The notes under the pieces: generated by a model
The model's database searches: none
Told to the model about the DNA's origin: nothing
Seen by the model: the letters and a program-made list of their open reading frames with translations, nothing else
Shown: positions 51,302 through 61,042 of the stretch, piece after piece
Layout of the letters: each line of letters opens with the position of its first letter
Position numbering within the stretch: the first letter of the stretch is position 1
Assembly: GCA_963753055.1 (NCBI GenBank)
Contig: CAVWAP010000002.1
Location: forward strand, 62,001 to 126,000
Direction: 5' to 3'
DNA from: JAUWGC01 sp963753055
GTDB lineage: Bacteria; Bacteroidota; Bacteroidia; Bacteroidales; B18-G4
Length of the DNA: 64,000 nucleotides
Program-made: the position numbers and the translations under genes

Positions 51302-53200
51302 CTATTCTGGTTTAGGGTCTGAGGAGAATTTCAGAAAGCCTCTGTAAGCTCCAATATATATGCTGTTGTTGGGGCCAAAAGTATAGGTCGCCCAGATGTT
51401 ATTGAATACTTTCCGGTCGTAATTCTTCAAACCCATTGAAAACCATTTCATCAGGAATGAGATATTATCATTGAATGTCTTTTTATCAAATTCAGGCCGT
51501 ATGTAAAATACTTTCCTTCCCGTTTCGTAATCTACTGCAGTCAATTGCCAATCGTTATGTCTATCCTCAGATTCTTCCTGTCGGTTATAGACATAAATAA
51601 CACCTGTGGCAGTTGACATTTTTGGTGTAGCAGTTTTTCCATCAATATGTTCTGCCGGCCAATTCTCAACTTTTTCAAATTTTCCCGTTTGTTGATTGAA
51701 ATCAAAGCGGTCAATTCCACCAGGTGTATCATTAATGTCAAATGGATCAGTATAATTATAGGTATTGCCAATAAATAAACTGTTCTTGTATGCCACCACT
51801 GAGTTTTCGCAGGCACTGCTGTCTAAGGCGAATAACTCAAGCCGATTAACGAGGTGGCCATCTTCCTGTGAATAGATGTTCAAATTGATTTGCAGGGAAT
51901 CGTTATCAGCAACAATGACGAATCGATCATCCATTAAAGTAGGTGTTGTTCCACTGCCATCATTCAAATGCCCTTTTTTTTGGGTGCCGTCATTTGGATA
52001 AATCTGATCTCCGGTTTCATTGAAAGTTATCTGCCATTTGGGATCCATTTCTATTTTCTTCGTTTCATCATTAAACCTCAATTTATACAAGGCGATATTT
52101 GAAATGATATATACGCCATCAGGGCCAATCGAAAAAGAGTTCTGGATTTCTTCCCGGGTTTCAGGTTCCATCATGAAAAATTCCCGAAATTCGTTTCTGT
52201 ACTCAACATCGGTCATCCCTTCTCTATAAAATTCCACATCTTCCAGGCGGTCATACTTTTTTCCGAAGAAATGCTCAATCTTTCTCAATAATCCAAATCC
52301 ACCGATGTAAAATGAATAGGTGTTCGGGCACAGTCCTTTTTCTTTGAAATCTCCTTTCTTGAAGCCTTGAAGGTCGATGACTCCAATCACACCCATTTTC
52401 GATGTGTACCAGATATTGCCTTGAGCATCAGGCATCACCGCAGTTAATTTATTACGTCCTTCTTTGTCAGAAATTCCATCAACAAGAATATCCCCTTTTT
52501 CTATTTCCTCTAAAATATCATAGCTTACCATCCGGTCTCTATCGAATCTGTTATTTTTAATGGGGATATAAAAAATACTGAATTCCGGCCCGGGAATAAT
52601 TACCTCGTTATCTTTTGAAAGGAAAAAATACGCACCTCCGGAGGTATTCCTGAATAAAGCCATTCGTTTCTTTTTGCCAGCAAGTTCCATGGCTTTATGC
52701 CCTCTACCTGGGATGATAATAGCATCAAGAATTTTAATCGTATCTTGTATATCGATGAGTAGTAAGCTGGTGTTTTTTCTGCCAAATGATAAAGTAACCA
52801 TGGTGAATTCATCAACAAATGCAAAAGAAGGACACATGCCTGAAAATTCTTCTCCCTTTTCTTTAACTTGAAAATATTGAACTTTCGCATTTTCCGGAAC
52901 TGGTCCCTGCATATTACTAATATCTGAAGCGTAGGAATCTTCATGCATGGCACTGGGCAGGTCATCTTTCATAAAAGGATGCTTCCATTTATTCAATGGT
53001 TCAAGCGCATCGGGGTACACAATATTACCCTGATGATATTCAACCCAGCTTGGATACCATTGTGCATCAACAGTTACATATTTGGTTTCTGCCTGAAAAT
53101 CTATTTCTTCAATTTCAAATGGCACACAATATTGTCCAAGCAGTATGCCGGATTGCAACAGTATAAAGATTAGGGTTAAAAAGGGATACGTAATTTTCAT
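51302..53200 (-). CDS. Secreted beta-propeller-like protein, hypothetical
   Basis: 632 residues from MKITYPFL at 53200, which puts the signal peptide at the start (cleavage near LLGQ); a start nine codons earlier is possible. The protein alternates strand pairs with aspartate turns and repeating features such as DAQGNIWYTSKMGVIGVID, GPDGVYIISNIALYKL, TGVIYVYNRQ and GPNNSIYIGAYRGFLKF, consistent with a quinoprotein- or SMP30-like propeller. No catalytic motif or T9SS tail seen. It lies directly downstream of a DUF1254 gene (60 bases) on the same strand and may belong to that group. Confidence 0.75.
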   Translation of the reverse strand: MKITYPFLTLIFILLQSGILLGQYCVPFEIEEIDFQAETKYVTVDAQWYPSWVEYHQGNIVYPDALEPLNKWKHPFMKDDLPSAMHEDSYASDISNMQGPVPENAKVQYFQVKEKGEEFSGMCPSFAFVDEFTMVTLSFGRKNTSLLLIDIQDTIKILDAIIIPGRGHKAMELAGKKKRMALFRNTSGGAYFFLSKDNEVIIPGPEFSIFYIPIKNNRFDRDRMVSYDILEEIEKGDILVDGISDKEGRNKLTAVMPDAQGNIWYTSKMGVIGVIDLQGFKKGDFKEKGLCPNTYSFYIGGFGLLRKIEHFFGKKYDRLEDVEFYREGMTDVEYRNEFREFFMMEPETREEIQNSFSIGPDGVYIISNIALYKLRFNDETKKIEMDPKWQITFNETGDQIYPNDGTQKKGHLNDGSGTTPTLMDDRFVIVADNDSLQINLNIYSQEDGHLVNRLELFALDSSACENSVVAYKNSLFIGNTYNYTDPFDINDTPGGIDRFDFNQQTGKFEKVENWPAEHIDGKTATPKMSTATGVIYVYNRQEESEDRHNDWQLTAVDYETGRKVFYIRPEFDKKTFNDNISFLMKWFSMGLKNYDRKVFNNIWATYTFGPNNSIYIGAYRGFLKFSSDPKPE

Positions 53201-53259
53201 CACTTTAAGAATTTTATCATTTTCCAATTGGTTACAGCTTTAAAATATCTTTTTAGAAT

Positions 53260-54675
53260 TTATAACTTTTCGGCTTTTGGTGCTTCCCATGTTTTTGTTT
53301 TTTCCAGATCTGGCACATAAATTCTCAATATAATGTCTATCTCCTCATCTTTACGGTTCACCGGCAGCCAGTTTTCTTCCGGTACACCGGCAGGTTTTTC
53401 AGCAGCTACATATATTTCAATTCCTCCATCGGCATTCAATTTGAAACCTGCATTTTCGCCTACACTGTATTTTTTATGGTCGTTTGGTATAAAAAATCCA
53501 TTGGCTTTATCATAAAGTGTTAAGGACCAAAAGGCCTGTGCAGGAGGAAGTTCATCTTTTGTCATTTTTATTACGTAATCATTCAAGGCATTCATGGGTT
53601 CACCATCATCTGAAGTTACATTAGGATACATGGCTTCTTCCATAGGTAAGCCAATGGGCCCAATAACAGACACGGTTATTAGGGTTTGCAAATCCGTCAA
53701 ACCCTTAGTCTTAAACATTTTTGGCGCCATCTCTTTAGTCAGGGTCGGATCACTCAATTTGTTCAGGTTTTCTTTCTGAACCTGTTCTGCCGCGGCCTTG
53801 AAGCGTTTACCATCGATTTTCATTTTCTCCTGATCATAATTTCCGCCGGGTACAACGCCCAGTGGTTTATAAGCTTCAAGTACTTTTTGATCCAATTTAT
53901 CTTTTGGATCAAAAGAAATATGGTTAAAGACAAACTGCATGACTTCCAAGAGGTTATTTTCAAAAATGTCCATGTCTGTTTTACCCACCTCCGGAAAAGT
54001 AATTTCCTGTGCCACTTTTGGTTCGCCACCATTAAACTCTGAAAGTGACTGAATTTTAATTGTTCCTATGGTTTCAACGATAACTTTAAATCTTTCCGCT
54101 TCGTTAGCATGAGGCATAATCCGAAATACGGCTGAAACAAAATCACCAGTGGTTTTATAAATCATATCCACACCGCTTACATTTTCGCCCTGGTATCCTT
54201 CAGTTCTGTCAGAATAGAATAATATTTTTTCTGGTTTCTTAAAATCGCCTTTTCGAGTTGCTTTTGGTACATCCACATAATGATCGTAGGCTGTCACCAT
54301 TAGAGAAACATATTTTGAGTCAAAGGCCGGTAAATCCAGAATGATGGGTTCTCCCCTTAAATCGAGCAAAGCACTGGCGTAAAAACTATCGTTATTGGGC
54401 CGGGCAATGTCTGTCATGGTGTGATCTTTGAGTTTAGTATCAGCTACCAAAGTATTCCACCCACCTTGTGATAAGGCAAATTTGTTGTTTACATTATACA
54501 GGGCAACATACTGGTAAGAGCGCTTTACGATGTTTTTAACCTCATCGTCGGTTAATACTGCATAACCGTTTTCATCGGTTTCAACAAGGCTTGCTTTTTT
54601 TGTTCCGTTATTACATCCTACAGCGAAAAAAACAATTAGAAAAACAGTAGAAATTTTTACGATAGATAAACTCAT
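53260..54675 (-). CDS. DUF1254/DUF1214 lipoprotein A
   Basis: 471 residues from MSLSIVKI at 54675, which gives lipobox FFAVGC at about residue 20. The longer frame starting at 54783 reads through a decayed neighbouring gene and is rejected. DUF1254 region about 60-200 (YVALYNVNNKF, ARPNNDSFYASALLDLRGEPIILDLP) and DUF1214 region about 350-465 (NALNDYVIKM, PPAQAFWSLTLYD, NGFFIPN, PAGVPEENWLPV). The biochemical role of this two-domain family is unsettled. It is one of three paralogues in 12 kb, each near an acid phosphatase or outer-membrane channel gene. Confidence 0.9.
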   Translation of the reverse strand: MSLSIVKISTVFLIVFFAVGCNNGTKKASLVETDENGYAVLTDDEVKNIVKRSYQYVALYNVNNKFALSQGGWNTLVADTKLKDHTMTDIARPNNDSFYASALLDLRGEPIILDLPAFDSKYVSLMVTAYDHYVDVPKATRKGDFKKPEKILFYSDRTEGYQGENVSGVDMIYKTTGDFVSAVFRIMPHANEAERFKVIVETIGTIKIQSLSEFNGGEPKVAQEITFPEVGKTDMDIFENNLLEVMQFVFNHISFDPKDKLDQKVLEAYKPLGVVPGGNYDQEKMKIDGKRFKAAAEQVQKENLNKLSDPTLTKEMAPKMFKTKGLTDLQTLITVSVIGPIGLPMEEAMYPNVTSDDGEPMNALNDYVIKMTKDELPPAQAFWSLTLYDKANGFFIPNDHKKYSVGENAGFKLNADGGIEIYVAAEKPAGVPEENWLPVNRKDEEIDIILRIYVPDLEKTKTWEAPKAEKL

Positions 54676-54716
54676 AATTGCAACTTTTAAATTATTTAAT
54701 ATAATATTTGTTTTAT

Positions 54717-54860
54717 TTTTTAGATAAAATGCTTTTAGGCAATAATATCTGCAATTGAAATCTCCATTGCCATTCAGGTCCACAATCCGGTCGAACTACA
54801 TTATAATATATTTGAGTTTGCAGGTTTAAGGGTAGTTTTCCCCCAAGTATAATTGGTAAA
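54717..54860 (-). pseudogene. 3' remnant of an outer-membrane channel gene
   Basis: About 140 bases align with the last part of the channel gene at 59984-60784: both contain the coding for WQWRFQLQILLPKSI, and the DNA is mostly identical (GCAATAATATCTGCAATTGA versus GCAGCAATATCTGCAATTGA). The rest of the gene is missing. The order phosphatase - channel remnant - DUF1254 here equals phosphatase remnant - channel - DUF1254 at 61.0-58.4 kb. Confidence 0.75.
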
Positions 54861-54909
54861 AAAATAGTTTAATTATTCTCATTATTTTTTATTCAAATAG
54901 ACTATTAAT

Positions 54910-55726
54910 TTAATTTTTCAATACTTTAACTTCCTCTTTTGCGGCTGCTAAATCAATCATAAAATCAGTATTAGCGTGCAACATGGCTACTGCTGCTGCC
55001 CCCATCATTCTTCCGTAAACTACATCGCTATGCCAATGCACATTGCATACATTACGGCTTATGCCAAACTGTTTTCCTCTTTCCAGAATTACATCGGCTT
55101 GCTGGGGAAATACCTCAGCTAAAATTAATGCCCAGGCCCAGCCAATAGCTGTATGCCCCGAAGGATAAGAACCATCTTTACGTAAAACCGCTTCATCATC
55201 AGGCGTGCAAATAGGCGTATTGTTAAGCATAAATGGCCGTGCACGCTGATAATGGTTTTTTGCAGCATAAGTTGATAAGCCGGCATCGGCTAAAGTCCTG
55301 CGAAGAATCATATATAAATGAGGTGTGGTTTCTTCAGATATCTGTACCTTCAAAACAATATTAAAAGCATCCATAGCTTCTGGAAATGTTAATACAGCAT
55401 CCTGAGTGGCTTGTTCTTTTCTGGCTTCATCGTCAGAAGCAACATACATGGCTGCAATTTCCTGATCCAAGATGAAATGCCGCTGAACCTTCCTCCGGCG
55501 GAGGAGGAACTAATTTTAAACTATTCGGAATTTCATCTTTCGATAAATACCCTTCTAAAATTCCCGCATGAATTTCCTTTATCTCTTTTGATAAGGAAGT
55601 GATGGGCTGCTGATCTTTTACTGCTTGCTGTGTACAACTCAACATGATAACAGACAGCACTATTGCCGTAAACAGTTGTGATTTGTGATATATTTTTCTA
55701 TCTATAATATAGGTATGGTGTTTCAT
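54910..55726 (-). pseudogene. Class-A (PhoN-like, PAP2) acid phosphatase with one frameshift
   Basis: From MKHHTYII at 55726 (lipobox VIMLSC) the frame runs to about 55467, where one extra G (CTTGGATCAG for CTTGATCAG) shifts it; the protein continues as DQEIAAMYVASDDEA to 54910. Catalytic motifs of the PAP2/class-A family lie in the second part: KNHYQRARP, GSYPSGHT and SRNVCNVHWHSDVVYGR. When joined, about 270 residues, normal size. It would release phosphate from organic esters at the cell surface. Downstream on the same strand are a channel remnant and DUF1254 A. Confidence 0.85.
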
Positions 55727-55833
55727 TTTTTATCTTCTCTTTAATTTTGTTTGAAATATTTTTCACTTATTAGATTTATAAACAGTTCTAATTCAAAAGT
55801 ACATTGTAGCCCAATATAAACGACTTAAAATCA

Positions 55834-56706
55834 TCACCATGACTCAGTTATCACACCCATACTGAAGCCACCCTTGAGTGAGTGACGACCGGCAAATGGA
55901 TAAGCTATGGTGCACCCAATCTTTGAATTCCGTTGTAGATCTTCATCTAACAGATTGGTGCGCCCCCCCCAAAAAAAGTTTAAATCGATAGCAGCCCAAA
56001 AACCGGGTGTAAATCTTCGAACTAAATGAAGTTCAGCAGCAAATATCGGATTCTGTTTCCTGGTCTTACCAAGGAACTCATTATTGTCACTAAAAATCCA
56101 CATTCCAAGCTCCAGTTCAAGCAGCCACTTTTGTGCGAGTGGAATCATGTAACCAAGTTTTGGCTTAAACGCCCATCTGTTAGAACTAATGTTAATTAGC
56201 TTATCCTCCTCGTAAGCACCTGTAGGAGCCAGTATCTTCAAGCTCGCACCAAGGATTTGTCGCGGATTGTTCCTTAGTTCCTGAAATTCCTTTATGCCCA
56301 TAGTGGGTGCACCAATCAGATTAATTGAAAAAGTGATACCAATATCTGCAATGCCGGAAATATCACGCCTACTCGGTGTCCCTCCGGAAGAACTTACAAT
56401 AATCCCGGTTGTTGTTACCCACGTATAAGGCAGTTCAATTATTAAGTTTGCTGTTCTGTTAAATAAACTAAACGTTTGTAGATAGCCGAGAAATCCTACA
56501 TGGATTTGCGAATCCAATCCCGTAAGAGGCAGTGAGGGATCAGTGAGTATGTCACCGAAAGAGTATTGGTATCCAAGAAAAGCTACCATAGTTCCTTTGG
56601 GTGCTGGCCAGTATGCACGTGGTGATAGTTCCTGTGCGTTGCCCGATTCCGCGAGAATGCTTAAAGCAATAAAAATAAGGATGTATATATTATACTTTAT
56701 TTTCAT
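55834..56706 (-). CDS. Outer-membrane channel of the phenol_MetA_deg-like family
   Basis: 290 residues with signal peptide (to about residue 24). It opens ELSPRAYWPAPKGTMVAFLGYQYSFGD, typical of the MetA-pathway outer-membrane family, continues with alternating strands and ends with HSLKGGFSMGVI. The family forms barrels linked to uptake of hydrophobic compounds in proteobacteria; function in Bacteroidota is not known. It follows DUF1254 C on the same strand and is unrelated in detail to the other channel at 59984-60784. Confidence 0.82.
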   Translation of the reverse strand: MKIKYNIYILIFIALSILAESGNAQELSPRAYWPAPKGTMVAFLGYQYSFGDILTDPSLPLTGLDSQIHVGFLGYLQTFSLFNRTANLIIELPYTWVTTTGIIVSSSGGTPSRRDISGIADIGITFSINLIGAPTMGIKEFQELRNNPRQILGASLKILAPTGAYEEDKLINISSNRWAFKPKLGYMIPLAQKWLLELELGMWIFSDNNEFLGKTRKQNPIFAAELHLVRRFTPGFWAAIDLNFFWGGRTNLLDEDLQRNSKIGCTIAYPFAGRHSLKGGFSMGVITESW

Positions 56707-56891
56707 TCAAATATCTCCATATAGCACTCATTCTGTATGATTTTTTATTTCCTCTTATTTGCTTAATACATTTATTTCGATTTTTTTTATGTGCAGGTAA
56801 CCAATTGGAAACTTTATCTTTTCCCGGGTTCTCTTTTTGAATGTATCCATCCAACGATCCGTCTTTATTGGATGTGTACATTCTTTTTTTT

Positions 56892-58395
56892 CTATTCCAC
56901 CAATTCAAAATCACCGGGCTTCCAGGTTTTGTCGAACCACGGTTCCAGTGGGCCATAGAGTCTTAGTAGGACGTTATAGCTTTTTCCAGGCATGGTCTGA
57001 ATCCAATTGTCTTCATGCCCTTTTGGTGCCTTAGGGCCGAACCAAACCGTATACGATTCATCATCGTTTTGTTTAATGGTCGGACTGTTGCTGTCGAGAC
57101 CAGCTGATTTTTGATCGGTCTCCAGCATGGAACGATGTTGACCGGAATAGACCATGAATGACCAGAAGTTGTTCACGGGAATGGGCGCAGGAAGGGTTAC
57201 TTTATATGTTTTCCCACCATCAAGGTAGTTCCCATCCACATCATGGGGAGTAAAGGCATAGGCCGATCCTGTTCCTACTTTAGGCATAGACATGGCTGGT
57301 GTAATGCCGGTAGCCACATAGTGAAAAATACTACGACCATCAATCTTCATTTCTCCGTTGTTCATAAAATCATGGCCGCCGATGAAGGATGTATACCACC
57401 GACGATCCGGATAGAAATAAACAGCTGGATCGCGGGGCCGGAAAACAAGGGAGCGCGCCGTAGCGTTGCCGATTGCAGCCGCATCCTTTAGTATTTTTTG
57501 CATGCGTGCATCCGGTGCAAAGGGTTCTCCTTTTTTAATGCCGATAGAGGCAAAGAGTCCTACCAGTTCGGGATTAAAAGCATCTGCGGGTTCATATTGA
57601 ATCACCGCGTTAAGCTCTTCATAAAAGTATTCATCGTTAGCATGAATGGTATTAAATTGCTTGCCCGAGAGGTCTAAGACTTTTTGTTTTGGTGGCTTGT
57701 TTGCTTTTGCCAGTGGATAGCAACGAAAACCTTCTTTTAGCTCTTTTGTAGACCCCTCCAAATCGCCATCTTTCACAAAAACACGCATGAAAAGCCAGTG
57801 ACGGTAGGTTGTGGATTTTGCAACAAAGTAGCCTTCGGGGATATCCCCCTCGTAGTCGGGCCCAATAAATAGATATTTACCACCCTTGCCTTGATCGGGG
57901 CCGGTGAGGCCCACATCACTAACGAAACGGAAAAATGCATCGTCAAGAGAGCCCAATACAGGCCCGGGTATCTCTACTACAACCGGTCCATTTTTTAAGT
58001 CAATCTCTGCAAATGCATACGGAGTTGTTGATTGCGCAGTCAAGAATAGGGTGCGCGCATCCATCAATTCTCCGAAAAGCCCGAGGTCCCCCGGTTTCAA
58101 GCCCGCTTCTTTCAGGCCCTCCAGCATGGCATAGATGGAAGTGGCCGGCATTCCGATTCAGAAATGCCTCTACGCCTCGCGATAGGTCGAGAAAGTCAAA
58201 GCTTTTCTGAACCGTAGCTTCATTGGGCATACCATCGAAAAATTCGAGGTCGCCTAAAAGTTCAGTTTCTACCTTGTCTGGCGTAAGCAAAAATTCGGGT
58301 ACATCAGCAGCGTATTTAGGTTTAGACTCTTGTGCAAAAGCGCTTGTTATAAGTAACAAAGCAAAAGCAAGGATTAGGATGTTTTTCCTTTTCAT
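56892..58395 (-). pseudogene. DUF1254/DUF1214 protein C with one frameshift
   Basis: From MKRKNILI at 58395 (signal peptide SAFAQ) the frame encodes FLLTPDKVETELLGDLEFF and the start of the DUF1254 domain. It breaks at 58155, where one extra base (AATCGGAATG for AATGGAATG) separates it from the rest, which runs from MPATSIYAMLEGL to 56892. The joined protein, about 500 residues, aligns throughout with DUF1254 B (VETSFGTLEFFDG; FAPDERM / FAPDARM; VPVNDFWAVTIYD / VPVNNFWSFMVYS). The single shift and otherwise intact sequence allow a sequencing indel. Confidence 0.85.
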
Positions 58396-58426
58396 AGTAT
58401 GATTATCTTTAAAGTTATAGTTTGTC

Positions 58427-59980
58427 TTATTTTACCAGCATAACTTCACCTGGCCTCCATGTTTTTTCAATCCATGGTTTTAAGGGACCATATACACGAA
58501 GGATCACTAAGAAACTTTTTCCGGGAATGGTTTGTAACCAATTATTTTCCTTACCTGGAGTAGGATTGGGGGAGAAAAAGACATCGAAAGAACCATCTTC
58601 GTTTTGCTTAAACCCTTCTGTTAGACTACCAACTGTTGGAAACTGCTGATCGGTTTGTAGCAATGAGCGCGTTTGCGTATCGTAAATGGTTACTGCCCAA
58701 AAATCATTCACAGGAACATTTGCCGGGATATGCAATTTATATTCTTTTGCGCCATCAAATGGATTTTTTTCTCCATCCAGAAATGAAATGGCATAATCAG
58801 ACCCCGCCCCTTCAATAGTAACGGCCATAGCAGGTGTAACGGCAGTATAACTATAGTGGAACATATCCAATGCATCGGTATTAAAACCTCCGGTTTCACT
58901 TGTAAAGAATACATCTTTATTGGCAAAGGCCATTATCCAGGAACTTTCTGTATCGGGATAAATTTCAACACCAGCCAAATTCATGTTGGTACGTGGATAG
59001 TAGGTAATTGAACGGGCAGCAGCGTTTCCTATGGCAACAGCTTCGGTAAGTAAGCCTTTCATTCTTTCATCGGGAGCAAAAGGCTTTCCTTTTTCAATAC
59101 CGATGGATGCAAAGAGTCCTTTTGTTTGATCATCCAGCATATCAACATGCTCCTCGTTAATCCATTCTGCTAAATGCTCATAAAAAGAAAAGTCATTGGT
59201 GTGTACGGTGTTGAAATCTACGCCTGATATATCTACCAACTCCATTTTTTTAGCATTGTCTTTTTCAGCCAATGGATATATTTTCAGATTGTCTTGGAGC
59301 ATCTTTACGGCTTTTTCTATGCCATTTGCAATGGATGTGCGCGTAAAAACAAATACTTTGTTGGTTGGGGACTTTATTACAAAATAACCTTCTGGAATTT
59401 CGCCCTCATACGCTGGAGGTAATATCAAATATTTGCCGCCTTTGCCTTTGTCTTCGCCAAATGGTCCAATATCAGCAATGTAACGAAACCATGCATCGTT
59501 AAAAGCACCCAACATACCCGGAGGAGTTTCCATAACTATGGGGCCGTTTTTTCCAACATTTATATGCGGAGTAACATAAATGGTAGAGGTATTAGCGGTT
59601 AACAATAAGGATTTTGAATCTAACAAGGTTTTTGTAATCCCTACTTTATTGTATTGATCTACTCCGGCTTCTTCCAAACCTACTATCAAGCCTCTTACTG
59701 AAGCGCCAGGTATTCCTCTCATAAAAGCATCAACGCCACGCATTCTGTCCAAATAGTCGTATACATTTTCGGCAGTTGCCTTTGAAGGTACACCATCGAA
59801 AAATTCCAAAGTTCCGAAACTCGTTTCCACCTTATCGGGGGTGAGAACACCTGCCGGAATTTCGGTGGTCATCTCGTAAGTTTGAACGCTCTTTTTTTCT
59901 TTAACTGCTGCCTCTTGCTGACAAGATGCAAGTAGTAAGGCAACTCCACAAATTAATAGTATTCTTTTCATCGTATTCAT
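58427..59980 (-). CDS. DUF1254/DUF1214 lipoprotein B
   Basis: 517 residues (ATG at 59980; a second at 59971 is equally possible), lipobox LLLASC. Intact DUF1254 domain (about 60-200) and DUF1214 domain (about 380-510: YKLHIPANVPVNDFWAVTIYD, PGKENNWLQTIPGKSFLVILR). It is close to DUF1254 C and more distant from A. It starts four bases after the channel gene at 59984-60784 and lies 32 bases from DUF1254 C, so B, C and the channel form an operon. Activity unknown; the context suggests a periplasmic or outer-membrane partner of the channel. Confidence 0.9.
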   Translation of the reverse strand: MNTMKRILLICGVALLLASCQQEAAVKEKKSVQTYEMTTEIPAGVLTPDKVETSFGTLEFFDGVPSKATAENVYDYLDRMRGVDAFMRGIPGASVRGLIVGLEEAGVDQYNKVGITKTLLDSKSLLLTANTSTIYVTPHINVGKNGPIVMETPPGMLGAFNDAWFRYIADIGPFGEDKGKGGKYLILPPAYEGEIPEGYFVIKSPTNKVFVFTRTSIANGIEKAVKMLQDNLKIYPLAEKDNAKKMELVDISGVDFNTVHTNDFSFYEHLAEWINEEHVDMLDDQTKGLFASIGIEKGKPFAPDERMKGLLTEAVAIGNAAARSITYYPRTNMNLAGVEIYPDTESSWIMAFANKDVFFTSETGGFNTDALDMFHYSYTAVTPAMAVTIEGAGSDYAISFLDGEKNPFDGAKEYKLHIPANVPVNDFWAVTIYDTQTRSLLQTDQQFPTVGSLTEGFKQNEDGSFDVFFSPNPTPGKENNWLQTIPGKSFLVILRVYGPLKPWIEKTWRPGEVMLVK

Positions 59981-59983
59981 TTT

Positions 59984-60784
59984 TTATTTTTTATTAAAAA
60001 TGCTTTTCGGCAGCAATATCTGCAATTGAAACCTCCATTGCCATTCAGGGCCAAAATCTGGTCGAACGACATTATAATAAATTTGTGATTGTATGTTTAC
60101 CGGTAGTTTCCCTCCAAGGAAAATCAGTTTTCCACCACCCAGCCCAAGTGGAACGATCCATTTTTGTCCGGACTCTGCTGTCCAGTCTGCAGTAATAATC
60201 GGAGCACTGTTTACATACCAGCCTTCTCCTAATTGCCTTACAATAAAAAGGTTCAGGAACATGTGATTTACGTTTTCACGATCAGAATTTCCGGCAAATG
60301 ACCAGGCATTATTTATTAGTGCTCCAAACGTCCATTCTCCCGGTTGTAACAATAAAACAAATGATGGACCAGCACTCCATTTTTGTGTGCCACGTTCGGC
60401 ACCCCCAGTTGGCATTTCCAGAATAGGGCCAATACCCCACATGACTTTGCTTTTTGGCACGTAAAAGGCGGTAAAAACTATATCACTAAGCCCGGAGGAA
60501 TATTTCCCCGTCTCGCTGGTGAAATCAGGTATCTTCACAATCGGGATAATGGTACGAGTGATTATCCGTCCCTCGGCAAATGGTATGACAGGTTGAATAT
60601 TAAACACATTCGCATTACGGTTGTAGGGTCCGTAATTCATGTTCAGGTTATTCTGAAACGGAAAGCTCATCAGGTCGGCCAAAGGGTTGGCGGCTTGTTT
60701 TGAGAGGTCCTCTGCTTCATCCTGTGCATTTAATATGCTTAAGAAGAGAAGTAAACCAGCTGTAATTAGTAATAGCTTTTTCAT
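59984..60784 (-). CDS. Outer-membrane channel/transporter-like protein (intact copy)
   Basis: 266 residues from MKKLLLIT at 60784 (a start eight codons earlier, 60808, is possible), signal peptide to about residue 20. Conserved start ANPLADLMSFPFQNN and then NIQPVIPF, the signature of a large family of predicted outer-membrane transporters (MetA-pathway/neuromedin-U-like annotations), followed by barrel strands ending WQWRFQLQILLPKSIF. A decayed second copy lies at 54717-54860. It overlaps the stump of an acid phosphatase gene upstream by a few bases and is followed by DUF1254 B. Confidence 0.85.
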   Translation of the reverse strand: MKKLLLITAGLLLFLSILNAQDEAEDLSKQAANPLADLMSFPFQNNLNMNYGPYNRNANVFNIQPVIPFAEGRIITRTIIPIVKIPDFTSETGKYSSGLSDIVFTAFYVPKSKVMWGIGPILEMPTGGAERGTQKWSAGPSFVLLLQPGEWTFGALINNAWSFAGNSDRENVNHMFLNLFIVRQLGEGWYVNSAPIITADWTAESGQKWIVPLGLGGGKLIFLGGKLPVNIQSQIYYNVVRPDFGPEWQWRFQLQILLPKSIFNKK

Positions 60785-60800
60785 AGTGAACGTGTTAATT

Positions 60801-60988
60801 TTATTCATTAGTTATTATTGTTTTTTGTTGTGCAATTTCCTCTTTTGCCGCCGCCAGGTCAATCATAAAATCTTCGTTAGCATGCAATTTTGCAACGGTA
60901 GCAGCACCCATCATTCTTCCTGTGTTGGTTGCTGAACACAAGCGGAGATCAGCAATCCGATAATAAAAATGTATAGGATATTCTTCAT
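60801..60988 (-). pseudogene. Internally deleted acid phosphatase (PhoN-like) remnant
   Basis: From the ATG at 60988 a lipoprotein start (MKNILYIFIIGLLISAC) is joined after about 25 codons to the far C-terminus of a PhoN-like protein (GRMMGAA, LHANEDFMIDLAAAKEE), now out of frame. This end matches 54910-55030 (GRMMGAAAVAMLHANTDFMIDL). The middle 200 codons, including all catalytic motifs, are gone. Confidence 0.8.
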
Positions 60989-61042
60989 CGCAAAATAGGC
61001 TTTATGTTCCTCGTTCATGTTTAATTAGTTTGATACGATTTT

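Noticed and set aside
54676..54783. Longer N-terminus for DUF1254 A
   Set aside because: These codons are the decayed end of an outer-membrane channel gene read in the wrong frame; the lipoprotein signal begins at 54675.
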